This document shows, piece after piece, positions 34,116-43,600 of a DNA stretch of 64,000 nucleotides. This stretch comes from CAXBDP01 sp041689935. GTDB taxonomy: Bacteria > Bacteroidota > Bacteroidia > Cytophagales > Cyclobacteriaceae. The position numbers were made by a program, and so were the translations under genes. The DNA lies in the NCBI GenBank assembly GCA_041689935.1, contig JBDNFI010000051.1:13434-77433 (forward strand). Direction: 5' to 3'. The number at the start of each line of letters is the position of its first letter. Position 1 is the stretch's first letter. The notes under the pieces are model-generated. The model worked only from the letters and a program-made list of their open reading frames with translations. It made no database searches and had not been told where the DNA came from.

Positions 34116-35600
34116 TCAATTTTCCAAAATAAATGCTCGAATATCGATAGCCAATTGTTTGAAATCAGGCTCGTTGTTGTACATCATGTGGCCACCTTCA
34201 TAGTAGGTGAATTTCACTCTGTCCAGCACCATTCCATTTCTTGAGAAGGTGTATTCTGCATCGAGAAATGGCGTAATCAAATCGTAATAGCCTGAGGCTA
34301 CTAACACCCTTAATTCAGGATTTGTACGCATCGATTCACCTAAATCGCGACTGGTATTTACATAGTTGGGCTCGCCACCATAGTACCACTTCCACCTCCC
34401 GCCAATTTTACGGTTACTGGTAAGGTACGGATTTTCCATTTTCACTTGGAGCACATTGGCTAGGTAGTCATTAAAGGCTGCCGTATAGCCTGGTGTAGTC
34501 AAATAGCTCGATGCGTCTCCAAGCGTAGGCCTATCGGCTACATCATCCGCCTCATCGCCAGCGTATCTACCATCTAATGTGCCGATGGCCATTCCTTTAT
34601 CCTTTAGCAATTCCTTTTTAAATCTTTGCATCTGTACTCGGTTATTGGAGCGTAAGATGTATTCTGCATCCAAACCAATAAAGTAGCTCAGTCGATTGGC
34701 TAAGGCTGATTTTTCGGTAGTAGTCAAAAAGTCGCCTTTGTAGAGAGCAGGCAAATATTCATTATAAGCAAAGTCACGTGCTTCCTTGGCAAATTCTTCA
34801 ATCGTTTTTCCCTGTCCTGCTTTTTTGTGATACCAAGCAGTAGTAGCCATACTTGGCAAATAAGTGAAATAGGAAGTGATATTATCTGGCGATGAAGTGG
34901 AGCCAGCATAATCTAGCGCTTGGGAAATCAGGATAATTCCATTCATGCCCATTGCACGTCCTCCTCCTTGCAATACTTTAGTGACTGCGGCAGCGCGGGT
35001 GGTTCCAAAGCTCTCACCAGCCATATATTTGGGCGACATCCAACGATTGTTGTCGGCTACCCAAGTACGAATAAATTCCGCTACGGAAGCAGCATCCTCA
35101 TTCAAGCCCCAATAGTCCTCTTCCTTGCCTTCGCCTATTACTCGGCTAAAACCAGTGCCTATCGGATCCACAAACACTATATCAGTAATATCTAAAAGGA
35201 AATCCTCGTTTTTGATCACGGGCGGCTGATTCAGGCTTTTGCCTTGCATATAATTTCCTTCCACTTTCACTACCTGCGGCCCAAAAAAGCCCATGTGCAG
35301 CCAAATAGAAGCAGAGCCAGGCCCGCCATTGAATACAAATGTGACAGGACGATTCTTTTTGTTGGCCACATCATCTTTGATATAGCTAATCGACCAAAAG
35401 GAAGCAACTTCATTGCCAGCATCATTTTTCAGAAAGGTTTCCTTTGCGATGGCTTGGTATTTTATTCTCTGGCCATTGAAGGTGTTTTCGTGCTGGGTAA
35501 TAAATGATTGTGGCGTAAATGATGTTGAAATTATTGTGCTTTCCTGCGCAAATAGTAGGCTAGGTATACAGGCTAAAAGGAGAAGGATAAGTTTTTTCAT
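34116..35600 (-). CDS. Serine carboxypeptidase-like (peptidase S10 family) exported enzyme
   Basis: The 494-residue protein has a signal peptide (L-I-L-L-L-L-A-C-I-P-S-L-L-F-A-Q). F-N-G-G-P-G-S-A-S at 90-98 supplies the oxyanion hole. The nucleophile is Ser197 in M-A-G-E-S-F-G-T-T, and the other triad members are Asp440 (G-Y-Y-D-L-I-T-P) and His471 (G-G-H-M-M-Y). This fits S10-type alpha/beta-hydrolases, which trim C-terminal residues from peptides at acid pH in known cases. Bacterial members are less studied. It probably acts in the periplasm or outside. No operon partners. Confidence 0.88.
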   Translation of the reverse strand: MKKLILLLLACIPSLLFAQESTIISTSFTPQSFITQHENTFNGQRIKYQAIAKETFLKNDAGNEVASFWSISYIKDDVANKKNRPVTFVFNGGPGSASIWLHMGFFGPQVVKVEGNYMQGKSLNQPPVIKNEDFLLDITDIVFVDPIGTGFSRVIGEGKEEDYWGLNEDAASVAEFIRTWVADNNRWMSPKYMAGESFGTTRAAAVTKVLQGGGRAMGMNGIILISQALDYAGSTSSPDNITSYFTYLPSMATTAWYHKKAGQGKTIEEFAKEARDFAYNEYLPALYKGDFLTTTEKSALANRLSYFIGLDAEYILRSNNRVQMQRFKKELLKDKGMAIGTLDGRYAGDEADDVADRPTLGDASSYLTTPGYTAAFNDYLANVLQVKMENPYLTSNRKIGGRWKWYYGGEPNYVNTSRDLGESMRTNPELRVLVASGYYDLITPFLDAEYTFSRNGMVLDRVKFTYYEGGHMMYNNEPDFKQLAIDIRAFILEN

Positions 35601-35689
35601 GGCTAAACGTTTTTCGAAAGTATCATAGATTTAATGATAAAGCAATTATAAAATGATGGCGGGAGGGAAAAAGTATTCGATATGTTCTA

Positions 35690-36219
35690 CTATTTTGCCA
35701 CCACACGCCTCCTCGGAAAAATTACCTTTCTTTTGGCAGAATCTGTTTTTGCCGAAATCTCAGCCACCAATTGATTTTCATCTAATTTTAGTAAAATTGT
35801 TTTTATTGTGGAAAATCATGGCTTGAGTTTTCGAATACTAAATGCACTGCTTGGGAGGAGCTAAGTTTGCAAAGCACTGGCTCATTTTCATTTTGGCCAT
35901 CTACGGTTGTAATTTAGTAGGTTTCTCCGTTACTGATCTGCCAATTTAGTCACTCTGTTACGATCGTATCGCCTTCTCGCACGGCATAGCTGTATCCATT
36001 CATTGTCGGGTCATTATCTTTCTGCTAGGTTTCGAAGGTTGATATTTGGCTTTGGGTATATTCCCAATTACCTATTAGCCAATTTGTTAATTCTTGGTCT
36101 AATCGTTTTTCTCCTCCCGCTTCTTTCTCCACAGCTGGAGGGCAGGAGGACATGAAGGCAAGCAATGATAGGGTATAGATTGGAAACTGCTTTTTCTTAT
36201 TTTTTACTAATAAATTCAC
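35690..36219 (-). pseudogene. Decayed lipoprotein gene, DUF6265-like
   Basis: The first 64 codons (36219 down to 36025) give a lipoprotein start, S-L-L-A-F-M-S-S-C, then N-W-L-I-G-N-W-E-Y. The same frame continues through TAG, TGA, TAA and further TAA/TAG codons with recognisable sequence between them: M-N-G-Y-S-Y-A-V-R-E-G-D, Q-N-E-N-E-P-V-L-C-K-L and F-E-N-S-S-H-D-F-P-Q. A shift of frame then gives Q-L-V-A-E-I-S up to the stop at 35690. The pattern W-L-x-G-x-W and F-E-N-x-x-H-D-F-P matches DUF6265-like proteins, as I remember them. All three stop codon types interrupt it, so it is inactive. Confidence 0.8.
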
Positions 36220-36375
36220 CTAATATATACGGGATTATCATTTCAAAATATTTTTCATATTCTGAATAGAGTTACCTTTTGAAAACATTAACTGAAAACA
36301 TTAACTGAAATCATATTTAGAAAACTTGATTGCCTTTTTGCATGTTACCTTTGGGCAACCATATTATCGACTCAG

Positions 36376-37395
36376 ATGCGTTTATTATCAATCCTTATTT
36401 TTAGTTTTTTGCTTATTAGTTGCGGTGAAACAACGGATACCAAAAAGCAACGATTTTTGTTGAAAGGAAACGAAAAACTCAATGAACGAGAATATCGGGA
36501 AGCCATTCGCTATTACAATGAGGCCGTATTGATAGACCCACAATACGCTGATGCACTGAATAATAGGGGAGTGGCATATAGCAGATTGGGGCAAGACGCA
36601 CAAGCAGTGGCGGACTTCACCAATGCCACACTGGCCGAGCCAGACAGGATGGATGTGTTGTACAACCGTGCATTGTCTTCCATCCAAATCAAGGAGTATT
36701 ATAGTGCTTTGGCAGACTTGGAAATCATTAAAAAAGTGTATCCAGATACGCCCACAGTGCATTTTACCGAAGGTTTGGCGCAGTGGCAGCTCAAGAAATA
36801 TCCTGAGGCAGTTGCTGCTTTCGATATCGCCGAAAGTCAAGATCCTTACAATGCGGAAATCTTTATCAATAGAGCCACACTTTTCTACTATTTGGGCGAT
36901 TTTGAAAAAGCGCAAATAGATTTGAATAAAGGCCTAGTGCTCAATCCGAATGAGGCCAATGCCTACAATGTGAAAGGACTAATAGCTGAGAAACAAGGAA
37001 ATCTTGATTCGGCGTTTTATTGGGTAAATAAGGCGTTGGATTTGGTGCCTAACCAGCCGTATTACTTGAACAATAGAGGCTATTTCCATATTGTGCAGGA
37101 AAATTGGGAAGAAGCTGAAAAGGATATAAATCTGAGCATCCGAGGCGATTCCGATAACCCTTGGGCTTATCGGAACAAGGGTATCTTGTATTATTACAAG
37201 GGACGATTTAATGAAGCGTTGAGAAATTTACAGGTTGCCCAACAGATGGATCCAGAAGTGGAAGAATTGGCCAATTATATTGGTTTGGTATTTTGGAGCT
37301 TGGACAGAAACGCCGAGGCGTGCGAAACTTGGCGGGAGGGTGCCGCTAAAGGGGATAACATAGCAGCGGATGCGTTAGCAGCAAATTGTACATAA
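36376..37395 (+). CDS. TPR-repeat lipoprotein
   Basis: The 339-residue protein begins with a lipoprotein signal (L-I-F-S-F-L-L-I-S-C-G), with Cys at about 16. It is then filled by about eight tetratricopeptide repeats, for example Y-R-E-A-I-R-Y-Y-N-E-A-V-L-I-D-P-Q-Y-A-D-A-L-N-N-R-G-V-A-Y. It is probably anchored to a membrane facing the periplasm and serves as a scaffold. TACCTTTG at 36346-36353 fits the TAnnTTTG promoter element. Partner unknown. The octamer copy at 37332-37339 encodes part of the last repeat (W-R-E-G). Confidence 0.88.
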   Translation: MRLLSILIFSFLLISCGETTDTKKQRFLLKGNEKLNEREYREAIRYYNEAVLIDPQYADALNNRGVAYSRLGQDAQAVADFTNATLAEPDRMDVLYNRALSSIQIKEYYSALADLEIIKKVYPDTPTVHFTEGLAQWQLKKYPEAVAAFDIAESQDPYNAEIFINRATLFYYLGDFEKAQIDLNKGLVLNPNEANAYNVKGLIAEKQGNLDSAFYWVNKALDLVPNQPYYLNNRGYFHIVQENWEEAEKDINLSIRGDSDNPWAYRNKGILYYYKGRFNEALRNLQVAQQMDPEVEELANYIGLVFWSLDRNAEACETWREGAAKGDNIAADALAANCT

Positions 37396-37412
37396 CTTAA
37401 AAGCGCTTACTT

Positions 37413-38000
37413 TCAGTCCTTCTTCAAATAAATAACTTTCATGGAATCGCGGGTAGCAGTTAGTTTCAGATTGATAATTTGAGGATCATTTTTGAGAATA
37501 ATTCTCAATGGTTCTAAATCCGCACTCTTGCCGATCATAAACCCATCGAACTGATCGCTTACAAACCACTGCGCTTCATCGACCTTTTCACTTATGCGAT
37601 TCCTAAATGCAGTACCATCATCCGATGGGTCGATCATTTTGATGCCATATTCCAGAAAGTGATAGCGAAGGATTTGGATTGTGTCGCCATTGGCTATACT
37701 TATTTTACCAATTTCGGTTACTTGAATAACCTCTATTTGATTATCGCCTTTAGCAGCTTTACTAATGCTTGCTTGTAATTGGTTCACCTCTGCATACCTC
37801 TCCGCTGTCACCAGCCACCAAGATTCGTATGCCGAATTATGAGCAATCCATCGAATATTGGGATAGGTCTCTGCCTCTATATCAAATGCCCATTCTGCTT
37901 CTGTAGTGAGAATTAGCAAATACTTCGTTTCCCCCTTATTTGCATTTTCTGCGAAAGAGTGCGAAAATAAAAGGCATATTAAGCTAATGAAAAGGTTCAA
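37413..38000 (-). CDS. Hypothetical secreted protein
   Basis: The 195-residue protein has an N-terminal signal sequence (F-I-S-L-I-C-L-L-F-S-H-S-F-A, cleavage near 17). The mature part alternates strands and helices, including Y-L-L-I-L-T-T-E-A-E-W-A-F-D, W-W-L-V-T-A-E-R-Y and I-L-R-Y-H-F-L-E-Y. I recognise no family or catalytic motif. It is convergent with the TPR lipoprotein gene and divergent from the thioesterase gene, 30 bases away. Confidence 0.6.
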   Translation of the reverse strand: MNLFISLICLLFSHSFAENANKGETKYLLILTTEAEWAFDIEAETYPNIRWIAHNSAYESWWLVTAERYAEVNQLQASISKAAKGDNQIEVIQVTEIGKISIANGDTIQILRYHFLEYGIKMIDPSDDGTAFRNRISEKVDEAQWFVSDQFDGFMIGKSADLEPLRIILKNDPQIINLKLTATRDSMKVIYLKKD

Positions 38001-38030
38001 TTTTATAATTTTAGATTTATCAATAAAGCT

Positions 38031-38429
38031 ATGAAGGATATTTTAGATAAAGTGCCTCCTTGTTTCGATTTTTTGAAGGCCTCTATGCTTGAATATGGCA
38101 ATGGAAAAGCCAAAATGAAATTTCTGCCAACAGAAGAAATGCTAAATCCATTTGGGATTATTCAAGGGGGTATTTTGGCTGGAATGCTCGATAATGTAAT
38201 AGGCCCAGCTATTTTCTCACTCGCACCAAGACGGCCTACATGTACGCTGCAAATGAATATGAATTATATCGGTGCTGTAAAAGCCGGCGATGAGTTGATT
38301 GGTACAGCAGAAGTGATTCATTTCGGAAGAAGCCAAGTCTATGTAGAGGCCAAACTAATGCGAGGAGGTAAATTGATTGCTACGGCAACAAGCACAAACC
38401 TATTCTTGGATCTTGCACCTAGGCAATAA
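38031..38429 (+). CDS. PaaI-type hotdog thioesterase
   Basis: The 132-residue protein is a single hotdog domain. The motif N-P-F-G-I-I-Q-G-G-I-L-A-G-M-L-D-N at about 38-54 is the active-site helix of PaaI/YdiI-like thioesterases. L-Q-M-N-M-N-Y-I-G-A-V and A-E-V-I-H-F-G-R-S form the sheet. These enzymes hydrolyse acyl-CoA thioesters; the acyl group is not predictable. Its last 11 bases overlap the 3' end of the convergent aceK gene. Confidence 0.88.
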   Translation: MKDILDKVPPCFDFLKASMLEYGNGKAKMKFLPTEEMLNPFGIIQGGILAGMLDNVIGPAIFSLAPRRPTCTLQMNMNYIGAVKAGDELIGTAEVIHFGRSQVYVEAKLMRGGKLIATATSTNLFLDLAPRQ

Positions 38430-40146
38430 CATCTCTCCTAAATCGAATTTGCGGAGGGTAAGGGAAGGCATGAAGAAATTGTCCTTCCTTTATTTTATTC
38501 TGTATATCAATCCAGTATTTGGCGGTGAAAAGATCCGCATGGGCTTTCTCAAAAGCAGCTTTTATATCCTCCCGCCCAATCATAAAGTACCGAAACTCTT
38601 CGGGAAAAATATCATCTGGCCCAATTTCATACCAAGGGCTGGGAGCATAAATTTGCTCGTAGGTTTCTGCTTTTGGCTTGTCTCTAAAATTACACTGTGT
38701 CAGTAAAGTGATTTCATCATAATCGTAAAATATACAGCGACCATGCCTTGTCAAACCAAAATTTTTGGTCAACATATCTCCCGGGAAAATATTGGCAGCA
38801 GCCATTTCTTTGATGGATTGTCCATAATCGAGTGCAGCTTTTAAGGCCGTTTCTGTATCTGCTTCTTCCAGCAATATATTTAAGGGAATACTTTTCCTCT
38901 CTGTATATAAATGCTTGAAAAATACCACGTTTCCCTCAATTTTAAATTGACTTGGTATGCAGTCTTTGAGCTCTTGCATTAGCTCATCAGAAAAACGATT
39001 GTAGGGTAATACAAAATTCTCAAATTCATGTGTGTCAGCCATTCTACCCACACGATCCAACTTTTTCACTAGCTTGTACTTTTCCAGTACTTCCCTTCTT
39101 GTAATGGCCTTCGGAGGTTCAAAAGTATCCTTTATAATCTTGAAAACGATATTATAAGATGGAAGCGTGAAAACGGTCATCACAAGTCCTTTCACACCTG
39201 GTGCTAATTCGAATCGATCCTCTGATTTTTCGATATGTTCTAGTAATAGGCGGTATTGCTCCGTTTTCCCATGCTTATGATAGCCGATGGAATTATACAC
39301 TTCTCCCAAATCCTTACCCGGCATCACGGAAAGTAGGAAAGCAATCATCTGAGATGGAATTTCAGTATCTACCATAAAATAGGAGCGAGTATAGCTGAAA
39401 ATTATTCTTACATGCTCGGGATTAGAAACCAGCGCATCAATAAATAGACCTTCGCTACCATGAATTACCGGTAGTATAAATGGAACAATTTGCCTCCCAC
39501 CCAATATTCTTCCAATTACATAAGCGACTTTGTTTCGATAAAATAGCGTGTCAATAATTTGTAAGCTACTTAGGGGATTTTGATGATCTACATATATATT
39601 TTCTTGAAAAGCTGCTTCCAAATACTGACAATCTCGATGCATATTTTCGAAGGTATAGCCAGGGAAAAAGTCATCTAAAATTCTTTTAATTAAGGTATTA
39701 AAGTCAGTCTTCAGTGAATATTCCTTCCAAAGGTTGGAGTCATTGGCAATCAGGCATGAAGCAAATCCAGCCTTTACAAACATATATTCATCATTCGCGG
39801 GATGGCTCCGAAATAATTTTCGGCTTACTGAGTTGAAATAGGTTTCAGCTAATTCCTTTTCATCTGAGTGCTCGGTAAGTTCTTTGTAGGCTGTCTTTAT
39901 TTCCTTCCAAAATGTTTTCTGAAAAGTGAATGCCGGAAAGGCATTTTCAATAGTGGTAAGAGTGATTTTGAGTTTTTTCTTATAAAGGTTCAACCTGCTT
40001 ACACTATCCATTTGTAGCTTTCGCCACTCACGATTGAGAAAGCGGGAGGATGCTTTCCTAGTGATACTTTTAAACGCTCGATGGTATTCTTCAAAACCAT
40101 CCATAATAATCGACGCAATAATACGCTCCTGTTTTGGCTCCTTCAT
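38419..40146 (-). CDS. aceK: Isocitrate dehydrogenase kinase/phosphatase
   Basis: The 575-residue protein matches AceK in length and order. The N-terminal regulatory part is G-F-E-E-Y-H-R-A-F and R-A-x-x-R-F. The kinase-like C-terminal half has G-V-K-G-L-V-M-T-V-F-T-L-P-S-Y as nucleotide-binding loop, then F-K-I-I-K-D-T-F and N-I-F-P-G-D-M-L-T-K-N-F-G with F-Y-D-Y-D-E-I in the metal-binding site. AceK switches isocitrate dehydrogenase off by phosphorylation, sending carbon into the glyoxylate shunt. In enteric bacteria it is in the aceBAK operon; here no aceA or aceB lies near. It follows the doxX-like gene closely. Confidence 0.93.
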   Translation of the reverse strand: MKEPKQERIIASIIMDGFEEYHRAFKSITRKASSRFLNREWRKLQMDSVSRLNLYKKKLKITLTTIENAFPAFTFQKTFWKEIKTAYKELTEHSDEKELAETYFNSVSRKLFRSHPANDEYMFVKAGFASCLIANDSNLWKEYSLKTDFNTLIKRILDDFFPGYTFENMHRDCQYLEAAFQENIYVDHQNPLSSLQIIDTLFYRNKVAYVIGRILGGRQIVPFILPVIHGSEGLFIDALVSNPEHVRIIFSYTRSYFMVDTEIPSQMIAFLLSVMPGKDLGEVYNSIGYHKHGKTEQYRLLLEHIEKSEDRFELAPGVKGLVMTVFTLPSYNIVFKIIKDTFEPPKAITRREVLEKYKLVKKLDRVGRMADTHEFENFVLPYNRFSDELMQELKDCIPSQFKIEGNVVFFKHLYTERKSIPLNILLEEADTETALKAALDYGQSIKEMAAANIFPGDMLTKNFGLTRHGRCIFYDYDEITLLTQCNFRDKPKAETYEQIYAPSPWYEIGPDDIFPEEFRYFMIGREDIKAAFEKAHADLFTAKYWIDIQNKIKEGQFLHAFPYPPQIRFRRDVIA

Positions 40147-40150
40147 CGGA

Positions 40151-40556
40151 TTAGTTGCCCAATTTGTGATCTATGGAGTACTTGACTGGGCCGCTGAGAA
40201 ACAGGGCAATACACGAGGCCAAATAAAGCAGCATCAGCTCCCGTCTTGACCTGCCAATACTTTAGGTGGACAATAAACGCTATCACAGCCTTGGTGATCA
40301 TTAAGGGTATGGCGGCAAGGCGAGTGAATGCACCAAGAATGATAAAGACTGCACAGATTACTTCAGCAAATATCGCAAGCTGTAATGATAGCGCCGAATC
40401 CATTCCTATAGGATCGCGGAAACTATCTGCTCTGCTCGCATAGGAGGCGAGTTTTGGCCAACCATGAGTAATAATCATTGCTCCTGCGGCTACTCTTAGT
40501 ATCAATAGACCTAAGTCTAATGAAACGGAGGTTGTGTTAAAGAGTAGTTTTTTCAT
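40151..40556 (-). pseudogene. DoxX family membrane protein gene with a 3' frameshift
   Basis: From Met at 40556 the product starts M-K-K-L-L-F-N and runs through the DoxX hallmarks L-L-I-L-R-V-A-A-G, T-H-G-W-P-K-L and F-I-V-H. Near 40231-40238 the expected end is out of frame. The current frame gives Q-R-P-S-Q-V-L-H-R and stops at 40143. The next frame gives L-L-Y-L-A, then L-F-L-S-G-P-V-K-Y-S-I-D-H-K-L-G-N and a TAA at 40151, the classic DoxX C-terminus. A one-base indel in the genome or in the sequence explains this. DoxX proteins are four-helix membrane proteins of unclear, partly redox-linked function. If unmutated, the gene would end 4 bases before aceK. Confidence 0.75.
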
Positions 40557-40630
40557 GATACGGAAGCCCATAATTTTCGGAACAGAATGATACAACTTTT
40601 TGAGCAAAATGCCATTATTGATGAGTGTAT

Positions 40631-40664
40631 AAATAAAAAGAAGTCTCCCTTTAGGAAGACTTCT
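40631..40664 (-). terminator. Terminator after the VPS10-like gene
   Basis: AGAAGTCT (40639-40646) and AGACTTCT (40657-40664) form an 8-bp stem with a 10-base loop. Read on the minus strand it is followed by a T-rich run. It lies just beyond the stop of the large minus-strand gene at 40692. Confidence 0.75.
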
Positions 40665-40691
40665 CTCTACGTCATTTGTCAAATTGGATAC

Positions 40692-43600
40692 TCAATTCTT
40701 TTTTTCTAAGTCAATTTTAATCGCATCTGGCCCTGCTAGTTTTGCATTGATTTGGGCTAGTTCAGTTTCGATAAAATCTTGTAGCATTCTAGTTACCATT
40801 TTGGTATCTTCTTGCAGTTCCACGATTCTTCCTACCTGCTGATCAGTAGGACGAGCTGTAGCACCATCAATGGCATTCATTATTGCCATTATTTCTTCTC
40901 TCAACCGTGGCTTGGTACGATAAGTCATTGAATTTGCAGGTCTTCTCATTTCCTCGTCTAAGTCTAGTACTTTCTGTAGAGCCGCCTTCACATCACCAAG
41001 CACATTATTCCTGTTTTCTATTGATCCAGCCTCAAGGCCTTCATTAAGGTCACCCAACTGCTTATTGATAGTGGTTGTTGCGTTAATCATCTTATTTGCA
41101 GAGCCGAGCAATGCCATAAACTCTTTCATGGTTTGGTCTTTTTGCGCATAGTAGTTTGGTTGCAAATTGATACGAGGATCGCCTTTCACTTCAATTTTCA
41201 CCTCTTGACTTTGGCCATTTCCTGTCAATTTTGCGGTGTAGATTCCCGGTGGCACTCTTGGGCCTGATGAAAATGAACCCCAACCTGTAGTGGGTGCTCC
41301 ATCTAGTGGAGTTGGACCATTATATCTCAAATCCCAAATAATTCTATTGAGACCTGCCTCTCCAGCATCAAAACTTAAATCTCTCACATTCTCACCTTTT
41401 GAGTTGGTGATACTTACCGTAACATCATCGGAAGGCTTGGTAGCTAAATAGAAATTGATATAAGCACCAAATTCTGGATTAGGCGCTGTATAAACTCTTT
41501 CGCCAAGGTTTTCAATTTGGGTGTAATAATGCCATAATGTACTTGGTTTTGGATCGAACACATGCAGTGATTTATTACCAACTTCATTATACTTTTCAAG
41601 TGCTTTTGCATCATCCAAAATCCAAATCCCTCTACCATGAGTCGCTACTACAATGTCACTTTCTCGTTTTTGAAATTGCAGATCGTGGATAGAAGCAGAA
41701 GGAAGATTATTATTCATTTTAGCCCAATTTTTTCCATAGTCCCAGCTGCCATAAATAGCTGTTTCCATACCTGCTATAAGGAAGTTTGGGTTGTTAGGAT
41801 TTTGTCTCACTACTCGAACATAATCATCTTCTGGTAAGCCATCTATAGCCTTAGTCCATGTTTGCCCATAATCAGTTGTGATAAAAATGTAGGGCTTGAA
41901 ATCATCTAATCTGTGTTGATCTACGGCAATAAAGGCTGTACCTGGTGTATGTACAGAAGCATCTATTTTGCTAATCCATGAGAATGCTGGTAAGCCAGGG
42001 ATTTTATCATTCAGTTTGGTCCATGTTTTACCACCGTCACGAGTCAGTTGTACATTTCCATCATCTGTACCTATCCAAATCACATTTTTATCTAATGGTG
42101 ATTCTGCAATAGCTAAAATGGTACAATGGAATTCTGCCGCAGTATTATCGGAATAAATTTCGCCGCCCGAAGATTGTTGTTTACTCTTATCATTAGTGGT
42201 CAAATCTGGGCTTATTTCTTCCCAAGTATAGCCTCTGTCAGTAGATCGGAATAAAACGTTGCCACCGAAATAAACAGTATTTGGATCGTTTGGCGATACG
42301 TGGATAGGAGAGTCCCAGTTGAACCGATATTTATGATCAAAAATGGCATCACCAGCCGAGCCGATGATTTTCGGATAGGGGTGTATATTTCTAATATTGC
42401 CATAGCGACTATCCACATGGAATATAACACCACCTTGAAGGTTGGAGTAAACCTCGTGTTCTTCACCAGGAATTGGGACTGCGTAGTAGCCATCACCTCC
42501 CGCTAGTTTTCTCCAATGGCGTTTCATTATGCCTGCATCATCTAGTGAATTGCTAGGGCCAAACCATGAGCCATTGTCTTGCAAGCCACCGTATACATAA
42601 TATGGATCTTTGTCGTCTAAGAATATTTGATAATACTGAGAAAGCTCCACATTATTGATAATATCGAAGGTTTCTCCACCATCAAATGATAATTGGTAGC
42701 CACCATCACTTCCACTTATTATTCTTTTCGAATTTGTCGGATCAATCCATAGGGCTTGATGATCACCGTGAACACTTCTCCCAATTTGTTTAAAGGTTTT
42801 ACCACCATCAATACTTTTCGAAAGTCTACCAGATAATGTGTAGAGCACATCAGGATCATTTGGATCTACCCTTACATCTGAGTAGTAAAACGGACGAAAA
42901 TTCAAGTTTGGGTCTGGGTTTACCATAGTCCACTCCTCACCTCTGTTTTCAGATTTGAAAAGGATACCAGCATTTTTGAATTCTGTGATCATGTACACGA
43001 TATTTGGACTGCTTTTAGAGACTGAGAAACCTATTCTCGCCATCGGCTGATCTGGCAATCCATTCATTATTTTCTTCCACGTTTCCCCACCATCTGTTGA
43101 TTTGTAAGCAGCCGTTTGTCGACCGCCATCTGTAAATACCCAAGGCTTGCGACGGAAATACCACATACCGGCGTAAAGTACATCAGGGTTGCCTGGCTCC
43201 ATTGCTACATCTGAGCATCCGTGATCTTCATCAATATGAAGAATCTTATCCCAGTTTTTTCCACCATCTGTCGTTTTGAATACGCCTCTTTCGGCATTTG
43301 GCCCCCATTCTCTACCTAGCGCACATACACAAGCCCAATCTGGATTAGTAGGGTGTACAAGTATTCTTTTAATACGCTCAGTTTTTGGCAGACCTCGATG
43401 ATCCCAAGTTTTGCCACCGTCATCAGATCGGTAAACGCCTTTCCCATATTGAACACTATTGCGAGGGTCACCTTCACCAGTTCCAAGGTAAATGATGGCA
43501 CTATCAGACGGAGCTAAGCCTATAGCGCCTACAGACAATACTCTCTCATTTTGAAATAAGGCATCAAATGTAACGCCTCCGTTTGTTGTTTTAAATAAAC

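Noticed and set aside
35690..36219. Stop codon reassignment in the DUF6265-like gene
   Set aside because: All three stop types interrupt it and neighbouring genes end normally at TAA, TAG and TGA; decay is the better reading.
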